A stretch of 64,000 nt of DNA. Origin: Vicia villosa (lineage: Eukaryota > Streptophyta > Magnoliopsida > Fabales > Fabaceae). Below, piece after piece: positions 23,214 to 34,081 of the stretch. The stretch lies in NCBI RefSeq assembly GCF_029867415.1, contig NC_081183.1, positions 112,939,061 through 113,003,060 of the forward strand, given 5' to 3'. Below the pieces are notes generated by a model. The model did no database searches. It was given only the letters and a program-made list of their open reading frames with translations, and was not told the origin of the DNA. Position 1 is the first letter of the stretch. Each line of letters opens with the position of its first letter. Made by a program: the position numbers and the translations under genes.

Positions 23214-25039
23214 TGTCATAACGACAACCCTAAATTTCCATTTTTTTTATTTTTTCACTTTTATTTCTTTTTATTAATAGTTTATCTTTATCTTTAATAA
23301 TTGAATAATAAATCTGATGGATCAAACGAGTCTGGGCCGAATTGCACCTCCCCCATGAGGCCCATCATACACCATCCTTGAACTCTGGGGCCAAATTGCT
23401 GCTTGCACCCCCCTTTAGGCCCATGCACACCACTCTCCTTTTTCGGACTTACAAAAACAAGCATTCGGGCCAGATTTGATTGGGCTCTGCGCCCATTGCT
23501 GATTACACCATAAATTTAGCATACACCCTCCCTGACTCATTTTAATTCTTATTAGATTTAGATTCTTTTACCTAGGTTTTCCTATCTTTTTTTAGATGAA
23601 TTAATGAATTGAGAACATGATAAAATACACAATAAAATCAATATAAAGTTTTTCTTGTTAGTTTTTAGTTCACATTTTTTAGGAATGTTTTTTTGTCCTT
23701 TTAATTGATAAATTTTGACACATAAAAAGTCATAAAAAAATAGTAGTATATTTTTAGGTTAATTTTTTGAATTGCCTCTTTTATTTCTTTCGTACAAATT
23801 CCATGTTATTTTCCTATAATTGTTGTGTGATTTCGTTACGTAGCTCTTGGCCATATTTTGGGCCTATTTTGTTGATACCACTTGTATGCTTCTCTTAGAA
23901 TATATTCCATCAGTATGTTAACATTAGACTTAGATTAGAATAACAATTAGATTAAAAAATAGGTATAGTTTCCCTTTCATTTCCTTTTTCTTTTTCACTT
24001 TTAAAATACTTAATAAATACTGATAAGGATCGTACCGTTCTTTTCTTTTCGTAGTAGGAAAGAAATGATTGGGGCGTAGGCCCCGATGTATGTTCTTTCC
24101 TACTTAGCGGAGGAGAAATGATTGAGGCGTAGGCCTCGGTGTATTTCTTAACCGCTATTTAGAGAAACGATTGTGGCGTAGGCCTCGATGTGCATTCTCT
24201 AAATATTCAAAAAGGTGTATTTCTTAACCGCTATTTAGAGAAACGATTGTGGCGTAGGCCTCGATGTGCGTTCTCTAAATATTCAAAAAAAAAAAAATCT
24301 TTTTGGTATGATCTAAGTCACAAACAAACTCCCCTAAAAAACACCAACCAAAAACATAAAAAATGCTTAATAAAGGCTCAGACTTAAAACAAAGTAAGAA
24401 AGTGATGCGAAGCCTTGTAGTGGGTTTTGTCATCATGGAATTACCCTAAAAGACACAAACCAATCTCTCTTTTTCTTCTTCCTAAGGGCATTGTTATTTC
24501 TGCTCAAACGCATCGTAGGTCGTCCCCTTATGCAAGAGCGCGAACGTTAACTCCGCCCAACTAAAAAAACACAAAAACAAACAGAAAATCGTAAGCCAAA
24601 CTACGACGCTCTGATTCCTGAAAAGGATACGTAGGCATCAAGTCGTGGGGCTTGAACGAGCACATTTGTAAATATTACTTCTTTTCCCCGTATTTCTTTT
24701 GCATTCATTCGCATATAGACATGGACATAGTACACACCCTTTAGATAGAAACAAACATAGGTGGATACCATCGAGTACGATGGGCGTGAGGGGTGCTAAT
24801 ACCTTCCCCTTGCGTAACCGACTCCCGTACCTAGATTCTCTGGTCGCGAGACCCTGTTCCTTCCTTTGTTAGGTTTTTTGATATTCCTTTCCCTTATAGG
24901 ATAAATATATTGGTGGCGACTCTGTTCATTTTTCGTGAGCGTGCGACAAGAGGGTCTGTGCAGTTTCAAAACCGCGCTAAGCACCCAAAACCCGCGCGAC
25001 GTGCCCTTTGCGTTTTCTGCAAAAATATGACAACGATGA
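23214..25039 (+). repeat. Ogre-like LTR fragment
   Basis: The segment contains several GGCCC motifs (23330-23500) and an LTR-end style phrase, GGGGTGCTAATACCTTCCCC, near 24790. It ends with TTGGTGGCGACTCTG at 24912-24924. The Ogre LTR at 56797-60332 has matching phrases near its end (60145-60283). The TGTCATAACGACAACCC at 23212-23228 could be the LTR start, but this is weak. No primer site follows, so the fragment is truncated at its right end, where gypsy F LTR sequence seems to take over. Confidence 0.5.
24053..24280 (+). repeat. Four hairpin repeats with conserved loop core and changing stems
   Basis: There are four copies of a core GATTGNGGCGTAGGCCYCG, each folded twice. Inner stems are GGGGC/GCCCC (24071-24084), GAGGC/GCCTC (24124-24137) and GTGGC/GCCTC with one mismatch (24173-24186, 24249-24262), all with a GTAG loop. 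Outer stems are AGTAGGAAAGAA with its perfect 12-bp complement (24053-24064, 24093-24104); TAGCGG plus AGAAAT with CCGCTA and ATTTCT (24105-24119, 24143-24157); and ATTTAGAGAA with TTCTCTAAAT, twice (24157-24204, 24233-24280). Copies 3 and 4 arise from a 76-bp tandem duplication. Stem bases change between copies while pairing is kept. Confidence 0.85.
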
Positions 25040-25198
25040 CAACAAACCCATTTTCCCCCATTCACCCAAAGTTAGTTCCAGTTCCAATTTTATCACAAAT
25101 TTTAATGCTTATATCACATATACAACACATATAATCAATGATAAACATCAAAACATAACTCATAAATCAATTTCATAGATTCTAGCATAATCATCGAA
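25040..25198 (-). repeat. Outer piece of gypsy F 3' LTR
   Basis: This A/C-rich DNA lies left of element C. Because C is flanked by a perfect 5-bp target duplication, this piece and 31595-32175 were once continuous. The left limit against the Ogre-like fragment is approximate, and no LTR terminus was found. Confidence 0.5.
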
Positions 25199-25203
25199 GT
25201 TAG
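25199..25203. repeat. Target-site duplication of element C, left copy
   Basis: GTTAG directly flanks the left LTR of C and is repeated at 31590-31594. Confidence 0.9.
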
Positions 25204-26305
25204 TAAAATTCTAGTATGACAGAACTCAGATGTCCAATAGGATGTTGAGACATATGATTTGAGAGAAACATGTACAAGGTGTATAACATTCAAACAGGTA
25301 CTAAAAATATAAACAAACACACAGAATTGTTCACCTAGTTCAGATAAATTCTCCTACTCTGGGGGCATACCAAGCCAAGAATGAGATCCACTATCAATAT
25401 AATCAATTTTTAGATTACACAACAATCACAACCAGTTACACCTACACACTTAATCCCTACCCAATGTAATCTCTACTTAGGTCCTCCCTAGATATGGAAT
25501 AACTCCATCCCATTTCTAATCACTGCAATAATGTCTACCTGTTAACAACCCAGCCACTGTATCAACGGCTTAATTACCACAATTCTGTAACCACAAAATA
25601 GAAGACACACTTCCATGATGAGGAGACACACTCCTATGTCGGGCAGGAAGCCGCACTTCCCTCCATACTCAGCCTTGAATCGATACTAAGAACACCATCT
25701 TGGAGTTGCTTAAAAGCTTCCTCCAAGAACAATACTCAACTCATTACCTAAAGGCTTTTGAGTGAGAACAAGGTGACCATCCCACAAACTGGATGGTTTC
25801 ACCTGCCAACACAACCCTTATGATTTTACATATTGTTTTTTTTAATTTTTAAACCTAGGTTACAAAACTTATATTTATAACCTATTCCCAACTAGACTTG
25901 GGTTTCTAATCACAACTTCATTAGCTGTTACAAATCTCCAAAAGATTCTCCTACAAAATAGGTCTTCAATCAATTCTTTCTAATAAATCTCCAAAATTAG
26001 AAAGTATTCATTCAAACATATTTTGATTTTTATAATATTGGTTTGTAATATTTTGCATTGCTGTTAATTGCTGAGTCAGATTCAATCAACAGTAGTTTTG
26101 ATTCAAACGTGATATCGAATTGCTTGCATATGATATCTTCTTCGACATGTTGTCCAGATGTTGAAACAAATCAACTCAACATGTTTCTTTGTCAAATATA
26201 ACTTCCACCTGCTTTCCTCTTACAAGCTATATATCCTATTTGACTAATTGCTACTATATTAGTTTTACCAAACATAATGCCAATTCAAATAAAAGAGAAA
26301 TCACA
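25204..26305 (-). repeat. 3' LTR of element C
   Basis: The LTR is 1,102 bp and starts on the minus strand with TGTGATTTCTC after the polypurine tract. The terminal base pair has mutated: it ends AGAATTTTA, whereas the other LTR ends AAAATTTCA. Confidence 0.88.
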
Positions 26306-26712
26306 ATCCCCCCTTTGGCTTATTTTGGCTAATACTAATTTATACAACCTTTGTATTACATAAGCTAAACAAATACAATGGTCTTTAATAATTAAGTACA
26401 GCAACAGCAATTTGGAAGTCTTCAGATAGTCACTGTTTATGATCTTTCATCTTTGTATGAGACACTCTTCAGTCTTCGTCTATATATTAGTTTTACCAAA
26501 CATAATGTTAATTCAAATTATAGAGAAATAAAAAATCTCCCCCTTTGGCTTATTTTGGCTAAGACTAATTTATACAACCTTTGTATTACAAAAGTTAAAC
26601 AAATACAATGGTCTTTAATAATTAAGAACAATAGCAGCAATTTGGAAGTCTTCAGATAGTCACTGTTTATGATCTTTAATCTTTGTATGAGACGGTCTTC
26701 AGTCTTCGTCTA
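26255..26712. repeat. Tandem duplication covering the LTR edge and polypurine tract of C
   Basis: Segments 26255-26482 and 26483-26712 are two adjacent, nearly identical copies of about 229 bp. Each holds the LTR start, the tract CCCCCTTTGGCTTATTTTGG and about 160 bp of interior. Confidence 0.88.
26306..26320 (-). other. Polypurine tract of element C
   Basis: On the minus strand AGCCAAAGGGGGGATTG leads directly into the LTR. A second copy at about 26535-26550 is part of the tandem duplication. Confidence 0.85.
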
Positions 26713-29700
26713 TGATGTCGAGGCATCATACCAGGACTTCTTTATGGCAGTCCCACTTTCCAATGTTTTTCTCTCTTTTAAGGATCGCACGGATAACACA
26801 TAGTTTCTCCTCCTTAAAATATGCTCTTTAGAGATAACATAACATAACCACTTCTCCCCCTTTTTAGCCATAATATGACAAAGTCTTCTTGAAGGACAAC
26901 TCACTATAGCACAGAAAATATAACACCACATACACCAATTTCACATAGAAGAAAAAAGACGGATGCCATGATGCACATGAGGAAGAAGATACTAAAACCT
27001 CCCCCTCAAACTGAGAACTATGTTAAGACACAAATTAATACATCATCCTCTTCTAGAGCAAAAGAGGAAACACACCAACGGAAACAAAAAATTGAACTAT
27101 CCATTCACTGACATAGATAAACCAGACCTCTATATTGGATGACTCAGAACATAGGATATAATTTGTGTTCAGTACAAAAATAAGACATGAAAAGAACAAC
27201 TTGCAAAACTGCAACAAAAGCAGGCTATAAATAGAACATTCTATCAGACATCTTTGCAAAACACCTGCAAACATTGACATCATACTTAACAATGTCTGAA
27301 CATTACCCTTTTTCCCATGTTTGCCACAAGTAGACAAACATAACCTTCACATACTCTAAACTTACCCATATCCGAACAAAGAATATGAGAGTAAAATAAA
27401 CAAAGACACAAAATATGTGAAGTGAAGAAAAAGAAACTTCAAGACACTTTAAATACCTGAGAAACCAAAATAACGTACATAGATTGTAACAATTGTCTTG
27501 GTCAAGAATTGCTATTTCACAAAAACCGCATCAGGTAAGTCTGTGCACTAGCTAAAAGCAATGAATGCTTTTAATACACCTAGTTTATTCTGAAAATGAC
27601 AGTTTCCAAAACATGCACCAAGTCAGAACACATGATACACACCATCAATACACGTCTTAGATACAACATTTTAAGAATAATCCCCGATGGTCTTCAAGGA
27701 TAAAACATGTCCTGAGATATGTCCCGACTTCTTGTTCGAGATTATACTTCTGGCTTGAAAATAATAGTCTTTGAATGACTTTCCATATGATTAGAAGCAT
27801 AAGTATACTGTATTTGCTGATCTTAATACCCCTTTAGATTTTGCAAAGAAAAATAAATTCTCTCAAACTCCCCATAATTTCTCAGAGTCCACATTGAGAA
27901 ACTTGAGATCAAATTATTACACCAATCACCTTTACTTGGTTTAACCATCTACACCTTGTCAAACGTACTGAAATGTCACGACATGTTGTTTAACATTCCA
28001 TCCCCACGACTGCATTACTGCAACTCTAATCCATGAACAGGTCCAATACTTCTCCTGTTATGGACAATAATGCTTCAGTTAATGATGAACCTTGAAGCAC
28101 ATGATGAAGAGTTATAAGGGACTTTATCTTCCCATAGTGTAGGGTAACCAATATTACATACTCCTGGTTGGACATACAAGCCGAGTATGACTTCATACTG
28201 TAAAATTAGTCTTGACTTTTACAGATCCAGAACCAATAGCTCCTTGAGAGAGTACCCTGAGCTGTCTACATAGGCAAGGACACACTTGACTTTGAACTTT
28301 TCACATATTCCAAAGTGAATGTACTTAGCTTCTTTGTTTTACAAGCTTCATATTGTCACTCTGTCCCTTGTTAAAGAAGAAACTTTCCTTAAAAGGCATG
28401 TTGATCAGATCCCCTATCTAATTTATAACCCCTAGCAATTTCTAGATTTAATTGCTGTCTTCAGGAGTAATGCCTTCACCATACACCTGGATAGGGCCAG
28501 AAGCTCTGTATACTGCTCCTTTCATAGTCAGAAACACCACTTCTGAATATAGTGATGAACTTGTTAACAACCAGTAATCATGATGTTCCACCATCATTTA
28601 AGACATCAGCTTTGATAGTTGAATCTGGTAGTCGTACACCACCACTGAGAGAAATAACCTCTCAGTAGTTAGTAGCTCTTTTGATCAAGCTACTCAGCCA
28701 CATAGAGAAAAATAAATTCTCCATACTTTTTCTGAACCTTGAGAGTTTGGACTGCAGAGTTGCATAACTCTTTAGATAAACACTTCATCTCCCGTCAAAG
28801 CATTCACCATCAGTCTCATGTAAAACCTCCTCCAAGGTTTTTCTTCTGCGTACCTAGGGCTCAGGCTGTTTATTCTCCATGACAAAATTCATGACAATCT
28901 CCTTCATCACAAATAACTCCAGAATTTGTCAGTGGCTTGACCTTATGCTTCATTCTGGACAAACTAGGCTTACTTTGTGGAAGAGATAACAACTAGGCTT
29001 ACTTTGTCTTAACATCAGATCTGACATCTACCTTTTACACACAGATTCAACAACTATGGTTTTTGGAGGAACCCCTATAGTAATCTATGTATAACTCTTG
29101 CTGGGGATACAAGGAGGTTCTTCAGCAACTGATCATCCTTCATGATCAGACATCATGCAGTCACATGCATGATACACACCCCAGGAACATATGTAAGACC
29201 TCCTGTCTGACATTGAGGTGTAAGGAGCCAATCTTCTGCACCCAAAGATGAGATTCCCTCTAACAGATATCTGGAGCAAAAAACAACAAGCAAGTGGTAA
29301 AGTCAGCACTACACCATAAACATCTCTGCTTCTTCAAGACTCACTAATGCACTTCAACCCTTAGTGCATCACCAACTGTTCCAATATGTGAAGACAGCAC
29401 ATAGTTGGACTCTGAACTTAAGAGGGCCCTCCCTTGAGTATTCAAACCTTTCCTTTGATGTGGTATGTTCAGCTCCCCTTCCTCAAGTTAATACTGAAGA
29501 ATCAATCCAATAGATTGGATAACTGCTGCCTTAAGTCCTTTTCTCTGAATTTTTTATTCCTTTGGTCAGGAGAACCAAACATATGTCAGAGATAATGTTC
29601 TTGACATTAGTATAGACTTTATACAAGAAGAACCTTGTTGAGATGTTCTTCAAATACAACAGCATGCTAAGCTTTTGCACTCCTACTTCATTGGATAAGA

Positions 29701-30441
29701 AATAAACCAACCCAAGAAGTATCCCATATGTTGCTCGTGTCTTTATCAACATATTCATCTAAGACAAGTTTCTAGAAATGAAACTTCATAGATCCAGATG
29801 CCTCTTCTTCCAAAACAGGAGTAGGTTCCAAACATATGTGATCAATACACATTTGTTCAGCCCCAAAAGCATCTGTTGCGCAAACTCTTTAACCAACAAA
29901 ATTTTGCATAATTTAATGATATGATGTCTCAACATTTTGTAGAACATCATTCAAGAACTGCACCAAGAGACCCTTCAACAAAGACCTGTGGTTGGCCTTC
30001 TAGAGAAGAGAGCAAAAATAAATTACTTTCTTCCGATCTCCTATCAATGAACTTATTGAAAATTCCTTTATGAGTGGACCTGAGACAAACCTCAAGTATC
30101 TTTGGCTTCTTTAATAAGTTAATCAACACAATCCTCCATGTATCACACCATAAGATACATCATCAGAGGCTACACCAAAAGTTTTCCATCAGATGCAGCG
30201 GAATAAATGAAAAACTCCTCCACCAAGCTTCAGGCACAACATGAGTCACTGCTCTCCTGACAGCCCCAAGGCAAGGTCATCACACACCTTGTCACGAATA
30301 GTCCATCCTCCACTTCTAGGGACAATTCTTAAACATATGAACTGACCAAGTTTATACAACTTTTCAACACAACTATCTTTCTTGCACATGAACCAGAAAG
30401 TATCTTCCCAGGATCTCATCTAGAGATAGAACAGGATGCCT

Positions 30442-30453
30442 GCTCTAATACCA
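30442..30453 (-). other. Primer binding site of element C
   Basis: Minus-strand TGGTATTAGAGC follows the LTR end after two bases. It matches the initiator tRNA-Met site TGGTATCAGAGC with one change. Confidence 0.85.
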
Positions 30454-30455
30454 AT

Positions 30456-31589
30456 TGAAATTTTGGTATGACAAAACTCGGATGTCCAATAGGATGTTGA
30501 GACATCTGATCTGACAACAACATGTACAAGGTGTATAACATATAAAACAAGTACTGAAAAACATAAACAAACACACATAATTATTCACCTAGTTCAAAGC
30601 AACTCTCCTACTCTGAGGGCAAACCAAGCCAGAATTGAGATCCACTATCACTAGTATCAATTTGTAGATTACACAACAACCACACCCGGTTACACATATA
30701 CACTTAATCCCTAACCAAAGCAATCTCTACTTAGGTCCTCCCTAGAAATGGAATATCTCCATTCCACTTTCAATCACCACAATGATGTCTAACAGTTAAC
30801 AACTTAGCCACTGTATCAACGACTTAATTACCACAATCCTGTAACCACAGAATAGAAGACACGCTTCCATGATGAGGAGACACACTCCTATATGGGGCAG
30901 GAAACCGCACTTCCCTCCATACTCAGCCTTGAATCGAGACTAAGAACACCATTTTGGAGTTGCTTAAAAGCTTCCTCCAAGAATAATACTCAACTCATTA
31001 CCTAAAGACTTTTGAATGAGAACAAGGTGACCATCCAACAAATCAGGTGGTTTCACCTACCAACACAACCCTCAAAATTTTACATATTGGTTTTTTTAAT
31101 TTTTTAAACCTAGGTTACTTCTCTTTATAACCTATTCCCAACTAGACTTGGGCTTCTAATCACAACTTCATCAGCTGTTACAAATCTCCAAAAGATTCTC
31201 CTACAAAATAGGTCTCCTATCATATCTTTATAATAAATCTCCAAAATTAGAAAGTCTTCTTTCAAACATATTCTGATTTGATTCTTCCTGATCTTTCATG
31301 CGCCACCTATGATTTCATAATATTGGTTAGTAATATTCTGCATTGCTGTTAATTGCTGAGTCACATTCAATCAACAGTAGTTCTAATTCAGGCGCGATGT
31401 CGAATGGCTTGCATATGACATCTTCTTCAACATGTTGTCCAGATGTTGAAACAAATCAACTCAACATCTTTCTTTGTTAAATAGAACTTCCACCTGTTTC
31501 CGATTACAAGCTATATGTCTTATTTAACTAATTGCTACTATATTAGTTTTACCAAACATAATGCCAATTCAAATTATAGAGAAATAACA
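30456..31589 (-). repeat. 5' LTR of element C
   Basis: The 1,134 bp LTR has intact minus-strand termini TGTTATTTC...AAAATTTCA. It includes about 30 bp near 31281-31315 that the other copy lacks. Confidence 0.9.
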
Positions 31590-31594
31590 GTTAG
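31590..31594. repeat. Target-site duplication of element C, right copy
   Basis: GTTAG, identical to 25199-25203. Confidence 0.9.
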
Positions 31595-32175
31595 AGTTTC
31601 CCAAAATCAACATACATACACTAATTCATATACTATTTTCATACTCACTCATTGAATCATCCATAGAATCAATAATACAAGTTAGGTTTACCATAATTTA
31701 AGGATAAACATACCAATTCCAAAGCAAAACTCAAGAAATAGTAAACTACCCATTCCAAATCATGCATTTTCTAACTCATTCATCATTACCTACTTATGTC
31801 TACTTATAATCACTTGAATTCACAGTCTTACCTTGAATCTCTAGTTCTTCCTCTTCAAGAACCCCCCTCTCTCCTCTTTTCTTCTCTTCTAGCCTCTTTT
31901 CTATTGTTTTCTCTCTTCTCTACTAAGTGATAGTATTAGGTATAACCATACTCTCATTACTAGTTCATTTAGCTTAATGGACTTAACCCACGCAATCCTA
32001 TATTATAATTAATTAGTCCCATTACTAGATATTTAATAGTTAACATAATTAATTAAATACCACACATATTCAATTAAATACAAAACACGCTAATTAATTA
32101 ATTATCACATAAATAATAATTAATAAAAATAAACACTCAATAAATAAATACAAAAAATAAAATCGGGCTGTCACA
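31595..32175 (-). repeat. 3' LTR of gypsy element F (split by C)
   Basis: On the minus strand it starts TGTGACAGCCCG after GAGGACGAC...AGTGGGAGAGAGT, the same polypurine layout as elements A and B. The LTR sequence itself differs from both, so F belongs to another subfamily. It is interrupted by element C and continues at 25198 and below. Confidence 0.75.
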
Positions 32176-32217
32176 ACTCTCTCCCACTTAAAAGATTGTC
32201 GTCCTCGAAAATTTATC

Positions 32218-32471
32218 TCAAGCAAACAAATCGGGATAAGAATCTTTCATCTCGCTCTCAAGCTCCCACGTCACATTTTCTCCAGCCGTCCTCCCCAAAC
32301 GACCTTCACCAAAGCGATTTCCTTGCCTCTGAGTTGTTTCACTTCTCTATCTTCTATACTCATAGGTAATGTCTCCATGATGAAATTATCTCTAAACTCA
32401 ACATCATCTAATTGGATAACATGCGAAGGATCCGCAATGTATTTCCTCAATTGAGACACATGAAACACATC
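32218..32471 (-). pseudogene. Gypsy F: chromodomain end of pol
   Basis: The piece encodes the last 80 or so residues of a Tekay-type polyprotein: VFHVSQLRKYIADPSHV, LRGKEIALVKVVWGG, and, after a frameshift near 32285, VTWELESEMKDSYPDLF with a stop at 32218-32220. At 32471/32472 it is joined abruptly to LTR sequence of element B, so all upstream pol is missing. It may be the tail of the same element whose gag piece lies at 46022-46164. Confidence 0.82.
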
Positions 32472-34039
32472 ATAATGCCGCTACTCCTCAATCTTAAAAT
32501 GACAACATGTAAGGGTGAGTCTCATTCTCAATTAGTAAATATTATGCAATTCATAAGCAACAAGAATCATAATATACCGTTCACTCAATCATACATATTC
32601 AGATTCATATCTATTATTCATCAATTCACACAATAATAGATTACAACACAAAACACAAAAATCCATACAATCATGTTATGACAAAATGAATATGACACAA
32701 CTGACACTATGCATGTGGTACCAAAATCACATTCACAGAACTTCTCTCTATGATACTGCCCTTCAAATTGCTCACACCCCACATGGGTACACGACTAACC
32801 TCATCGCTCACACCCCCATGGGCATACGATGACTGCTTACTAATCTCCGCACAATGGGAATTAGCCACCAACGATCCACTCATCAACGGGATCCATCATC
32901 AAATGCATATGATTGAATGAAACACACATAACATACTTAAAAACATCACCGAATCACGATGAACAACTCATCTCAACACCACATCACCGAATAAGTATGT
33001 ACATGTTTTCAATATCATTCAAATAGTCATGCATTCATTACAATCGTAATATTAATCACAATGAATTCATCATCACGTCAAATACATTGTCACACCTATC
33101 TCATATGCACACAATTTTCAATTCTCATCAAGTAATTAAATTGAGTGTTAAAGAAATAAATTCGGCCATCGCCCATATTTATCATTCATCATATAAAACA
33201 TTCAATTACTTGTACAACGCCCAAAACAGCACTAAGAAAGGATTCATGGATCAAAAGATACGCTATCTTAAGTTTTAGAAAAATTCTCGTTCAACAAGGT
33301 TCACTCAGCGACGCAAAGTAGAAGCGATTTTCTCCAGACATCCGCTCAGCGGACCTCTAGCGAAGTTAGATAGAAGAGAACTACGTCGGGACCTCCGCTC
33401 AGCGGACCCCCCTTTGCTCAGCGGACCTCCGATTTCAGAAATTCTCAGGTCTGCGACAGACCCTGCGATTCCACCTAGTTTCAGTCCAAAATCGATCCCA
33501 GACATCACATACAGGCATATAATCATCATACATTCAATCATACACCACAAAACATCATTTAAACTCATTATCAACCAAATAGTTCACACAATCATCATCA
33601 ATTCAATCCAAATTATAACACCCTAACCTAACAATCCCAATATCTAATTGAATCAAACCATACATCAACCTACCTATTACCTAAGACCACATAAGAGATA
33701 CTAAATGGAAGAGTCCCCCGTTACCTCGATGAATCTCTTGAATGCTCTCCTTCCGGTTTCACGTTCTTGCCTCTTTCTCTTCTCTTGCCCTTTTCACGTG
33801 TTCTTCCTTTCTCTCCCCAAATGGTTCCTTTTCTTATTTTATGAAAAATAAAATAAAAATGAATATAACTCAGTAAAAAGGCCTAACCAAATAGCACCCC
33901 TCTTTTACTAACATCACACCATAAGCCCAATAGCTCTTATTCCATCATTTTCCAATTATATCCAAATAAAATACTAAAATTCAAATTATTTAATTTAAAT
34001 CCAAATTAAATTAATAAACTGAAATTATGGGGTGTTACA
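32472..34039 (-). repeat. 3' LTR of gypsy element B, last 335 bp lost
   Basis: On the minus strand it starts TGTAACACCCCATAATTTC. It aligns with the right LTR (44114-46021) except that the part matching 44114-44448 is absent, replaced by the chromodomain of F. Confidence 0.88.
33305..33430 (-). repeat. TCCGCTGAGCGGA palindrome cluster in LTR B
   Basis: Two full 13-bp palindromes (TCCGCTCAGCGGA on the plus strand) and two part copies lie 609-734 bp into the LTR. The right LTR has the same cluster in decayed form at 45290-45420. Confidence 0.85.
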
Positions 34040-34055
34040 ACTCTCCCCCACTAAA
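34040..34055 (-). other. Polypurine tract of element B
   Basis: Minus-strand TTAGTGGGGGAGAGT directly precedes the LTR, identical in layout to element A. Confidence 0.85.
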
Positions 34056-34081
34056 AGAGTTTTCGTCCTCGAAAACATACC

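Larger units (their letters stand above)
26306..30455 (-). other. Interior of element C, no coding capacity
   Basis: The 4.1 kb has only short scattered frames and none recognised. CTCCCCC-type tracts (minus GGGGGAG) occur near 26540, 26854 and 26999. About 20 bases near the primer site (CCTAGAAGTGGAGGATGG on the minus strand) are shared exactly with the same region of element D. Confidence 0.75.
25204..31589 (-). mobile_element. Element C: non-coding SIRE-related LTR element
   Basis: The 6,386 bp element is on the minus strand, with LTRs at 25204-26305 and 30456-31589, a primer site, a polypurine tract and a perfect GTTAG target duplication. The interior carries no frame resembling gag or pol. 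LTR text, the primer-site region and the GCTAAAAAGGGGGAG phrase are shared with element D. The LTR pair shows many differences and a roughly 30-bp indel, so it is clearly older than D. It must have relied on proteins from another copia element. Confidence 0.9.
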
